The notes below the pieces were generated by a model that was given only the letters and a program-made list of their open reading frames with translations, was not told where the DNA came from and ran no database searches. Shown piece after piece: positions 15,298 through 22,868 of a DNA stretch of 32,352 bases. A program made the position numbers and the translations under genes. Positions within the stretch are counted from its first letter, which is position 1; each line of letters opens with the position of its first letter. This DNA comes from Chloroflexota bacterium (GTDB lineage: Bacteria > Chloroflexota > Anaerolineae > Aggregatilineales > Ch27), in contig JAIOAT010000046.1 in the NCBI GenBank assembly GCA_019873685.1, forward strand, positions 1 to 32,352, given 5' to 3'.

Positions 15298-16141
15298 TGT
15301 CTTTACCCTGCTGGTGCTGCTGGTCACCTTCGTGCTGATCACGGTGGTCGCCCAGTTCCTGCGGCGGCAGCGGCGCTTGCGCCTGGCGCTGCGGCCTATC
15401 GCCGCTTACCGGTCGATGCCGATCCTGGTCAGCGAGGCGGTGGAAAGCGAACGCCCGGTGCATATCTCTTTCGGCGGCAGCGGGCTGGGGCTGGAGTCGA
15501 CCATCTCGGCGCTGGCCGTCGCCGATCTGATGTACCCGCTGGTGGAGCGCGCCTCCGTGGCCCGCCAGACCCCGCTGATCACGCTGAGCGATCCGACGGC
15601 GCTGGGCCTGGCCCAGGGCACGCTGATCCGCGCCTATCGCCGCCGGGAGGCGCTCGGCGCTTACCGCAGCCCTGCCGTGCGCTGGTACCCGCAGGGGCCG
15701 CGTTCGCTGGCCTTTGCGGCGGGCGTTGGCGGGGCGCTGGCGGATGAAGACGCCAACATGAGCGTGGTGGGCGGGCGCTTTGGCCCGGAGATCGCCTTCA
15801 TCGGGGAGGCCGCCTACCGCTATGATCAGACCTTTTTCGCCCAGAGCGATGACCTGGACGGGCAGGCCATTGCCTGGGTGATGGCCGGGCGGCCCCTGCT
15901 GGGCGAAGAGTTGTATGTCGCCGGGGCGTACCTGCCGGCCAAGCCATCGGCCCTGCACCTGAGCCAGCTGCTGGCCATGGATGGCCTGCGCCTGCTGGTG
16001 GTGGTCGCCATTTTGCTGGTGGCGGCGTTCACCGTCATCCGGGAATACTTTGTCCAGATCGCCATCGGGCTGGGCCTGCTTGTCCTGCTGGTCGGCGTCT
16101 ATTACGGGCTGATGTTCCTGCGCGCGCGGAGGAGGGGCTGA
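15281..16141 (+). CDS. DUF6754-like membrane protein
   Basis: The 286-residue protein has an N-terminal membrane segment (about 5-25), a large soluble region (about 30-235) that starts RRQRRLRLALRPIAAYRSMP and includes HISFGGSGLGLESTIS, ALAVADLMYPLVERA and SVVGGRFGPEIAFIGEA, and two C-terminal membrane segments (about 236-280). It resembles DUF6754 proteins, which I recall from Chloroflexota genomes; the function is unknown. The start at 15281 has GAGGAA 10 bases upstream and overlaps the preceding gene. The next gene starts 3 bases after its stop. Confidence 0.8.
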   Translation: MDPLTSVFTLLVLLVTFVLITVVAQFLRRQRRLRLALRPIAAYRSMPILVSEAVESERPVHISFGGSGLGLESTISALAVADLMYPLVERASVARQTPLITLSDPTALGLAQGTLIRAYRRREALGAYRSPAVRWYPQGPRSLAFAAGVGGALADEDANMSVVGGRFGPEIAFIGEAAYRYDQTFFAQSDDLDGQAIAWVMAGRPLLGEELYVAGAYLPAKPSALHLSQLLAMDGLRLLVVVAILLVAAFTVIREYFVQIAIGLGLLVLLVGVYYGLMFLRARRRG

Positions 16142-16144
16142 GCG

Positions 16145-16771
16145 ATGCGGCGAGTACTGGCGGTGCTGGCTTCCAGTCTGGTGCTGGCGCTCGGTCTGGT
16201 CACGCTCTGGGGGTTGTTCCCCGGCTCTCCGGCGGCGCCGGCGGCTGCCGTGCTGATCCAGCTGGTGGTGATCGTCAGCGCGGTCGCGGTGCTGGTGGGC
16301 GTTCTCAACCTGCTATGGGTGCATCTGCAGCGCGTGATCAACGGCGATCCCGGTTGGCCGTACAGCCTGGTGCTGTTCCTGGCGGCCCTGATCGTGATTG
16401 CGCTGGTCACGGTGGAACGGCTGGGCCTGGTGGCCGGTGATCAGCTGAGCGGCTTTCTCTTCAGCGCGGTGCAGGTCTCGGTGGAAAGCGCGCTGGCCGG
16501 ACTGCTGGCGTTCTTCCTGATTTTTGCGGCGGCGCGGCTGCTCCGTCACCGCGTCACCTGGGCAGCCGTGCTCTTTGTCATCACCCTGTTGATCGTCCTG
16601 CTCGGCTGGCTGAGGCTGCCCGCCCTGGGCTTTGTAAACGACCTGAGCGCGTGGATCCGCGATGTGCCCGCCGCCGCCGGGGCGCGCGGCCTGCTGATCG
16701 GCATCGCCCTGGGCGCTGCTGCGACCGGCGTTCGGGTGCTGCTGGGGCAGGACCCCAGCTATCGGGAGTAA
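16145..16771 (+). CDS. polytopic membrane protein, unknown function
   Basis: The 208-residue protein has about six hydrophobic segments (roughly 5-27, 34-60, 74-92, 100-130, 136-158 and 180-200) with short loops, and no recognisable catalytic motif. GGAGGAGGGG precedes the ATG inside the end of the previous gene. The 3-base gap to the previous gene and 6-base gap to the next imply co-translation. By position it is probably a membrane subunit of the same complex as its neighbours. Confidence 0.82.
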   Translation: MRRVLAVLASSLVLALGLVTLWGLFPGSPAAPAAAVLIQLVVIVSAVAVLVGVLNLLWVHLQRVINGDPGWPYSLVLFLAALIVIALVTVERLGLVAGDQLSGFLFSAVQVSVESALAGLLAFFLIFAAARLLRHRVTWAAVLFVITLLIVLLGWLRLPALGFVNDLSAWIRDVPAAAGARGLLIGIALGAAATGVRVLLGQDPSYRE

Positions 16772-16777
16772 ACGGCT

Positions 16778-19700
16778 ATGACCGACGACCGGCCTATCCC
16801 CCCGGAAGATGAGGGCCTGCCGGAATGGCTGCGGGGTTTCGAGCTACCGCCGGATGATGAAGAGGCAGCTAAACCGCCCCCTCAACGGCCCGCCGATTCC
16901 CTGGATTTCCTGCGCGATGTCGGCGGCGAACCCCAGCCCGGTATCCGCGATACCGCGACCATGCAGCCGGTTTCTTCCGGCGCGCCTCCCGCCAAGCCGG
17001 GGCGCAAGCAAATCCTGGAAGAAGATGATGACCTGCCCACGGTAGAGGAACTGCGCGGCATCACCGCCACCCTGCCCTGGATGCGCGACCTGCTGGGCCT
17101 GGAACCGCCCCCGGAGCCAGCGCCAGCCGGGGAACTCCCCCCCAGCCCACCCGAACCCGCCGCCGATGAACTGGATTGGATGGCCTTCGAAGCGGAAGCT
17201 GAACAGGGTGCGCCCGGCGCGCTGCCGGATTGGTTGGCCGGGGCTGATCTGGAATTGGAGCAGCGACCGCTGGAGGAGCCGCCGGTTCCGCCCCCGCCAC
17301 AGGCCGAACCTCCCGACTGGCTGGTCGGGATGGAGGAACAAGTCCTGCCGCCGGAACCTGGCCAGGCCGCCGTCCCCGCCGGAGAGCCGGAAGCGCCCCC
17401 GGACTGGGCGGTAGAACAACCCGCCATGCCGCCCGTTGAGGAAAGCGGGCTTTCCTACGAGGAATGGGAACGGCTGCAGGAAGAAGCCGGGCGCGAGCCA
17501 AGCGAGGCCGAAAAGCTGGCCGAGGAAGTGCCCGAATGGTTTGAGGCTATCGCCGAAGGCGAACTGCCCGCGGCGGAACAGCCCCCTGCCGCCGCCGAAG
17601 CCGCCGCGCCGGAGTTCATGCCGGACTGGTACCTGGGGCTGGAAGAACAGGAACCGGCGCAAAAACCGGAGTGGTTCTCCGCAATTGACTATTCGCCGGA
17701 CGCCCTGACCGCCGAGCCAGTCATCCCGGAAAAGGCTCCCGAACCGGAGCCATCGCTGGAGGACATCCCCGATTGGTTTGCCGGGGCTGAAGTCCCGCCC
17801 GCGCCGGAACCGGAGACGCCTGCCGAAGAGGAGGTGCCCGACTGGTTTGCCGGGGCTGAAGTCCCGCCCACGCCAGAGCCGGAGACCCCCGCTGCGGCGG
17901 AGGTTCCCGACTGGTTCGCCGAAATCGGGCTGACGCCCTCCCGCGAGGCGGATTGGATGGCCGATCTGCAGGCCGCCGCGCCGGAGGAGGAGCAACCTGC
18001 TCCGCCGCTCGCCGAGGAGCCAGCCCTGCCAGAAACGCCAACCCCGGAAGTTGAACCGCCCCGCCCGGCGCACGTGACCGAGCCGCCCGCCTGGCTGGGT
18101 GATTTGCCGTTTGAGCTTGAGCGTGCGCCCGCTGAGGCGGAGGAAACGCCGCCACCGCAAGCGCCTGCTGAGCCGGTCGAAGAATTTATGCAGCTCATCG
18201 AGGAAAAGCTGGGCGAGGTGGAAGCGCCCGCTCCGCTGACCACCGGCCAGGACGCGCTGGTGCCGCTGGAGCAGGCCGAGTTCGACCTGGATGAGCTATT
18301 TGCCGTGGCGGAATTGCCGCCGGAAGAAGAAGCCGTTGAACAGGCGCCCCCGCCGGGGGCGGAAATCGCGGCGACGCAACTCCCGGATTGGCTGGCCGGT
18401 GTGCAGGTTGGTGGATTCTCTGTCGTCCGCCAGGCTATGGATGTTGGCGAGACTCCGCTTGAGGAGTTAAGTGAGCGCCTGCGCGCCCTGCGCGAGCGGG
18501 CACTGGCTGCCGCTGAGGCCGCGCCGCCGCCTTCGCCAGCTCCGGCTACGTCTGCGCTGGATGGGATCACCGATGGCCTGGCTCCGGCGACGATCTTTGG
18601 CAACATGGCAGGCCGGGAAATGATCCTGGAAACCCGGCTGGATGAGCGCCAGGCGGCGCGTGTGGCGACGCTCTCCGGCCTGCTGGGGCTGGGTGAAGAA
18701 GCTGTTGCCCGTGACGCCGAAGGCCGTCCGGTCGCCCTCACCGGCGCCCAGCAGGCCGTACGCATTGCGGAGGCGGCCAAGCGCGCCCGCGCCCGCAGCC
18801 GCTTCAAGCCCGCCCGCGTGCTGGTTACGCTGGCGCTGCTGGCGGCGCTGGTGCTGCCCTTCCTGGTTGATGTTTCCGCCCTGCTCCCACTGCCACCGGC
18901 GGCTCTTGACCCGGCCAGTCAGGGGACGCTCGATGCGGCGATCGAGGAACTGGACGAGCGCTCGCAGGTGCTGGTCGGCTTTGAGTACGGTCCAACCGCC
19001 GCTGGCGAGATGGACGCTTTGACCAGGGCGTTGCTGACCCATGTGTTGATCCGGGGAGCCAGACCTGTGATCGTCAGCACCAATCCGGCGGGCGTGCTGC
19101 ATGCCCGCAATGTGCTGGCTGACCTGGCCGCTGACCCCTTCATCCTGGCCCGGCGGGGACGCACTGCCGCCCTGACCATGCCGGATGATTACGTGATCCT
19201 GCCCTACCTGCCGGGCGGGGTGGTTGGCCTGCGCGCCCTGACCGCCACCAGCACCGATGCCAGCGCCCTGGATCGCGGCCTGTTTGCCGTCGACCTGGAA
19301 GGCCATCCGACCGGCCTGGACATCCGCTTCCTGCAGACGGCGTTTGACCTGGCGCTGGTCTTTGGCGAGCGCGGCGAAGATGTCCGTCTGTGGGTGGAAC
19401 AGGTTGGCGCGGTGATCAAGTTGCCGCTCGGCGCGGCGGTCGCCGCCGGGGCGGAGCCGGTGGCCCGCCCGTACCTGGCCTCCGGCCAGCTGATCGGCCT
19501 GCTGGCCGGTTATCGCGACGCTTACAGCTATGACGCCGTGCTGCGTTCGGCCCTGGCCCAGGCGGGCGGCGAGGCTCCCGGCGGGCGGTTGACAACCGGT
19601 ACACCCCTGCCCAGCCCGACTCCCAGCCCAACACCGACGCAGCGCGTCACCGCCACACCAACATCCACGCCTGCTGACGAAGACCTGACGGCCACTGCCC

Positions 19701-19954
19701 TGGCTTCCGGCACGCCAACCGCTATCCCCAGCGCCACGCCCCGCGTGATCATCACCGCTACCCCGGTTCCCACACAGGCGCGGCCCGCCGTCGAATCGCA
19801 GGCGCCGACGCCCATCCCGCCGCCGCCCGCCCCGCCGGAACAGGACACGCGCTGGTACAGCATGACGCTCGGCGTACTGGCTGCCGGAGGGCTGATCGGT
19901 CTGGGGGCGCTGGTCAACTTCGCTCAGTGGATACGCCGGAGGCGAGAGCCGTGA
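16778..19954 (+). CDS. 1058-aa membrane protein with Trp-motif repeats
   Basis: This protein is unlike any family I can name. Residues 1-560 are acidic, Pro/Glu-rich and probably disordered, with about 15 Trp motifs, mostly P-[DE]-W-[LFMY] followed by a small residue (for example LPEWLRG, LPDWLAG, PPDWLVG, VPEWFEA, MPDWYLG, VPDWFAG). Residues about 600-685 are a helical basic region ending KRARARSRFKPAR. A membrane segment follows (about 687-705), then a folded external domain (about 710-940, with VLVGFEYGPTAAGEMDALT, GARPVIVSTNPAG and FLQTAFDLALVFGE), a Thr/Pro stalk (about 945-1020), and a second membrane segment (about 1028-1050) ending RRRREP. Both termini should therefore be cytoplasmic. 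The repeated Trp motifs look like docking sites for a cytoplasmic partner. The stop overlaps the GTG start of the next gene. Confidence 0.85.
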   Translation: MTDDRPIPPEDEGLPEWLRGFELPPDDEEAAKPPPQRPADSLDFLRDVGGEPQPGIRDTATMQPVSSGAPPAKPGRKQILEEDDDLPTVEELRGITATLPWMRDLLGLEPPPEPAPAGELPPSPPEPAADELDWMAFEAEAEQGAPGALPDWLAGADLELEQRPLEEPPVPPPPQAEPPDWLVGMEEQVLPPEPGQAAVPAGEPEAPPDWAVEQPAMPPVEESGLSYEEWERLQEEAGREPSEAEKLAEEVPEWFEAIAEGELPAAEQPPAAAEAAAPEFMPDWYLGLEEQEPAQKPEWFSAIDYSPDALTAEPVIPEKAPEPEPSLEDIPDWFAGAEVPPAPEPETPAEEEVPDWFAGAEVPPTPEPETPAAAEVPDWFAEIGLTPSREADWMADLQAAAPEEEQPAPPLAEEPALPETPTPEVEPPRPAHVTEPPAWLGDLPFELERAPAEAEETPPPQAPAEPVEEFMQLIEEKLGEVEAPAPLTTGQDALVPLEQAEFDLDELFAVAELPPEEEAVEQAPPPGAEIAATQLPDWLAGVQVGGFSVVRQAMDVGETPLEELSERLRALRERALAAAEAAPPPSPAPATSALDGITDGLAPATIFGNMAGREMILETRLDERQAARVATLSGLLGLGEEAVARDAEGRPVALTGAQQAVRIAEAAKRARARSRFKPARVLVTLALLAALVLPFLVDVSALLPLPPAALDPASQGTLDAAIEELDERSQVLVGFEYGPTAAGEMDALTRALLTHVLIRGARPVIVSTNPAGVLHARNVLADLAADPFILARRGRTAALTMPDDYVILPYLPGGVVGLRALTATSTDASALDRGLFAVDLEGHPTGLDIRFLQTAFDLALVFGERGEDVRLWVEQVGAVIKLPLGAAVAAGAEPVARPYLASGQLIGLLAGYRDAYSYDAVLRSALAQAGGEAPGGRLTTGTPLPSPTPSPTPTQRVTATPTSTPADEDLTATALASGTPTAIPSATPRVIITATPVPTQARPAVESQAPTPIPPPPAPPEQDTRWYSMTLGVLAAGGLIGLGALVNFAQWIRRRREP
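17757..17944 (+). repeat. three tandem copies of a 69-bp coding unit
   Basis: The word tggttYgccg recurs at 17774, 17843 and 17912, exactly 69 bases (23 codons) apart. The first two copies are nearly identical over more than 40 bases; the third has diverged after the Trp codon. It encodes the PDWFAGAEVPP...PEPETPA unit of the Trp-motif protein. Confidence 0.85.
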
Positions 19955-20601
19955 CGCCACAAGCGCTTGACGCCATCGGGGTCTGGGTGGGCTTCATCCT
20001 GACCCTGCTGATCTTCAGCTACCTGCTGACCGACAACTTCCTTTACCGGCTGACGGTTTACCTGTTTGTGGGGGTGGCAGCGGCCTATACCGGCGTGGTT
20101 GCTGTGGAAGGCGTGCTGCTGCCCTGGCTGCGCGGGACGCTGCTGGCCCCCGCGCCGCAAACCGGGCAGATCGTGCTGGGTCTGATCCCCCTGCTGGTCG
20201 GCGGCCTGCTCCTGCTCAAAGCTATCCCGGCCCTGGCCCCGCTGGGCAACCTGGGCCTGGCCTTCCTGATCGGCATCGGCACGGCAGTGGCGCTGATCGG
20301 CACGATCAGCGGCACGCTGATCCCGCTGGTCTACAGCAGCGGCGCGGCCATCGGCGATGACTTCGTCAACGGCCTGATCCTCATCCTGGGCACGATCACC
20401 ACCCTGCTATACTTCCAGTACCTTTCTGTTAAGACGCCGGAAGGGGAGGTGGTGCGGCCTCTGCTGGTGCGGGTGGCTGGCGGCATCGGCCAGATTTTCC
20501 TGATCGTAACCTTCGCTTCGCTCTATGCCGGCGCGATCCTCTCCAGCCTGACCATCGTCAGCGAGCGGATCGCCTTCCTGCTGGCGCGTGTGCTGGGCTG
20601 A
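19951..20601 (+). CDS. polytopic membrane protein, unknown function
   Basis: The 216-residue protein has about six membrane segments (first around VGFILTLLIFSYLL, last around GQIFLIVTFASLYAGAIL) and ends in a short basic tail. No family is recognised. The GTG start at 19951 overlaps the TGA of the preceding gene (GTGA) and has GGAGG about 8 bases upstream; another in-frame GTG at 19927 is less likely. The overlap shows tight translational coupling to the Trp-motif protein, suggesting the two are made in fixed ratio. Confidence 0.82.
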   Translation: MTPQALDAIGVWVGFILTLLIFSYLLTDNFLYRLTVYLFVGVAAAYTGVVAVEGVLLPWLRGTLLAPAPQTGQIVLGLIPLLVGGLLLLKAIPALAPLGNLGLAFLIGIGTAVALIGTISGTLIPLVYSSGAAIGDDFVNGLILILGTITTLLYFQYLSVKTPEGEVVRPLLVRVAGGIGQIFLIVTFASLYAGAILSSLTIVSERIAFLLARVLG

Positions 20602-20613
20602 GTGGTGTGAGCC

Positions 20614-22725
20614 ATGGCTGGAACGAGCGACCTCAAATCGATCATTGCGGTGGATTTTGGCAGCGTCAACACGCGGGCAGTGCTGATCGACCTGGTGGAC
20701 GGCGTATACCGTCTGGTGGCCTGCACCGCGACGCGCACCACCGCCGACGATCCGCTGCGCGACGTGGCGGTGGGTCTATTCCGCGCTCTGGCGGCCATGG
20801 AGGAGCAAACCGGGCGCCGCTTGCTCGATGCACAGCAGCAGTTACTGACCCCGGAAACCCGCGACGGCGCCGGGGTGGACGCTCTGCTGGCGACGGCCAG
20901 CGTCGGGCAGCCGCTGCGGGTGGTGGTTGTCGGCCTGATGCCGGATGTCAGCGTGGCCAGCGCCCTGCACGTGCTGGCCGGATCGTATGTCACCGTCGTT
21001 GACACCCTCTCCCTGGCTGATGTCCGCACCGAAGAGCAGCAGATCAACGCCATGCTGGCTCATAAGCCAGACCTGATCTTCATTGTCGGCGGCACAGACG
21101 CCGGGGCGGAAGAGCCGATCCTTGAACTGGTCAGGGTCGTGCGCAGCGCGGTGCAGATCGCCGCCCACCGGCCGATGGTGCTTTACGCTGGCAACCGCGC
21201 CGCTCAGGAACAGGTGAAGACCCTGCTGGATGGGCTATGCACGCTGGAAATCGCCGATAACGTGCGGCCCACCCTGGAGGAAGAAACGCTCGGCGGCGCC
21301 CAGCAAGGGTTGGCCGTGCTCTATGACCGCTTCAAGATGGAAAGCGGCGGCGGCTTTGACGAGGTGAGCAAGCTCAGCAAGATTGGCGTGCTGCCCACTG
21401 CCCAGAGCCTGACCAATATCGTGCGTTACCTGGGGGAGGTAACGGCCCGCGACCGGCGCAACCCGGCCCAGGGCGTGCTGGCGGTCGATGTCGGCAGCGC
21501 CACCACCACGGCGGCGGCCTCCATCCAGCGCCAGCCGTACATCAACATTCGCACCGATATCGGCATCGGCCACAGCGCCGCCACGCTGCTCGACTTCACT
21601 ACGCCGGGCAACCTGCGCCGCTGGCTGACCTGGGACGCCTCCGATTCCGAGATTATCTCCTACCTGCACAATAAAGCCCTGCGCCCGGCTACCGTACCCC
21701 AGACCACCCGCGAGCTTGAGCTGGAATACGCCGCCACACGGGAGGCGATCCGCGTGGTGGTTGAGCAGGCCCGCGCGTCCTGGAAGGTCGGCCCGGCGAT
21801 GCCCGTGTTGCGCCCGATCATCGGCGGCGGGGCGGTGTTGGCCAACACGCCGCACCCTGGTCTGGCCGCCATGCTCCTGCTGGATGCCATCCAGCCGGTC
21901 GGCGTGACCGAGCTGTGGCAGGACCCGGTCGGGCTGATCCCGGCGATGGGCGCGCTGGCTTACCTCAAGCCGGAAGCGGTTGTGCAGATGATCGACGAAG
22001 GCGACCTGATCCGCCTCGGCTCAGTTGCCTGCATGGAAGGGGAAGTGCGGCGCATCGGGCGCGGCGGCATGCGGGTGACCATCCGCCTGGCGGACGGCCA
22101 GGTGGTGCGCCGTGATGTCGCCGCCGGGACGATCTGGACGTATCCATTGCCGCCCGGCCAGACGGCCGCCGTTGACATCAGCGTGACGCGCGGCCTGACC
22201 ATCGCCGGGCGCGGGCGCGTCCGCCTGCAGATGACCGGCGGCGCTGCCGGCCTGATCTTTGATGCCCGGGGTCGTCCGTTGCCGCTGCCGCGCGACGCTG
22301 AGGCGCGGGCGCAGCTTTACCCGCGCTGGGCCGCCGGTACGCGGGGCGTCATCCAGCGCCGCGCCGACGAAGTGGATGAATCACAGGTGGGCAGGGGCGA
22401 ACTGGATAGCGTCGCCCTGCAGCTGGAAGCGGAAGCGACCGCCGCCGTGCCGGAGGAAGAAGACCTGCTGGAAGTCTCCGATGCTCCCGTCCGGCCTGCC
22501 CGGCGCCGCCTGTTCGGCTTCCTGCGGCGGCGGTCAGCCCTGGCGGTGGAAGACGCGCTTGAGGAGGAAGAGTCGGAGGGCGCGCCGGTTGGCAGGGCGA
22601 CGCCAGCCGGGCTGAACGGTGACGGGCAATTGACGCCGGGGTCGCCCTCGACCAAACCGTTCATCGACGATGAGGAACTGCGCACCGAGTTGCGCGGGGC
22701 AAAGGGCCGCCGCCAGCGCCGTTAA
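20614..22725 (+). CDS. MutL/GlmL-like actin-fold ATPase with C-terminal extension
   Basis: The 703-residue protein matches the glutamate-mutase MutL (GlmL) family of ASKHA ATPases over about residues 8-455. It shows two phosphate-binding loops, IIAVDFGSVNTRAVLID (10-26) and LAVDVGSATTTAAAS (about 289-303), and the adenosine-type segment IIGGGAVLANTPHPG (about 402-416), then DPVGLIPAMGALAYL. Family members characterised in clostridia are linked to reactivation of the B12-dependent glutamate mutase. Here about 250 extra residues follow: a beta-rich region (about 460-580, VRRIGRGGMRVTIRLADGQ) and a basic/acidic disordered tail (RPARRRLFGFLRRR, final RGAKGRRQRR). No mutase gene lies in the window and the neighbours are membrane proteins, so the role is probably different: an ATP-driven assembly or cytoskeletal-type factor. 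That is inference. Confidence 0.88.
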   Translation: MAGTSDLKSIIAVDFGSVNTRAVLIDLVDGVYRLVACTATRTTADDPLRDVAVGLFRALAAMEEQTGRRLLDAQQQLLTPETRDGAGVDALLATASVGQPLRVVVVGLMPDVSVASALHVLAGSYVTVVDTLSLADVRTEEQQINAMLAHKPDLIFIVGGTDAGAEEPILELVRVVRSAVQIAAHRPMVLYAGNRAAQEQVKTLLDGLCTLEIADNVRPTLEEETLGGAQQGLAVLYDRFKMESGGGFDEVSKLSKIGVLPTAQSLTNIVRYLGEVTARDRRNPAQGVLAVDVGSATTTAAASIQRQPYINIRTDIGIGHSAATLLDFTTPGNLRRWLTWDASDSEIISYLHNKALRPATVPQTTRELELEYAATREAIRVVVEQARASWKVGPAMPVLRPIIGGGAVLANTPHPGLAAMLLLDAIQPVGVTELWQDPVGLIPAMGALAYLKPEAVVQMIDEGDLIRLGSVACMEGEVRRIGRGGMRVTIRLADGQVVRRDVAAGTIWTYPLPPGQTAAVDISVTRGLTIAGRGRVRLQMTGGAAGLIFDARGRPLPLPRDAEARAQLYPRWAAGTRGVIQRRADEVDESQVGRGELDSVALQLEAEATAAVPEEEDLLEVSDAPVRPARRRLFGFLRRRSALAVEDALEEEESEGAPVGRATPAGLNGDGQLTPGSPSTKPFIDDEELRTELRGAKGRRQRR

Positions 22726-22787
22726 GCGGGGACGCGGGGGATTTGCGATCTGCCCGCATGGTTGAGAGGTTTGTGGCGGGCAGGGCT

Positions 22788-22816
22788 TTGCTTTTTTGGG
22801 CCTTCGGGCTTTAAAT
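22788..22816 (+). promoter_or_regulatory. possible internal promoter
   Basis: TTGCTT (22788-22793) and TTAAAT (22811-22816) are spaced by 17 bases in the 143-base gap after the MutL-like gene. The match is weak. Confidence 0.25.
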
Positions 22817-22868
22817 AGGGATACCCGGCGCACCTTACTGGCTGCGAGGGGCAAAGAGTCAGCGGACT

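Noticed and set aside
18467..19960. 497-codon minus-strand frame opposite the Trp-motif protein
   Set aside because: It is Gly/Gln/Arg-rich without motifs and is explained by third-position GC of the sense gene.
20614..22725. DNA mismatch repair MutL
   Set aside because: The name is shared only. The protein has actin-like phosphate loops (VDFGS, VDVGS), not the GHKL motifs of mismatch-repair MutL.
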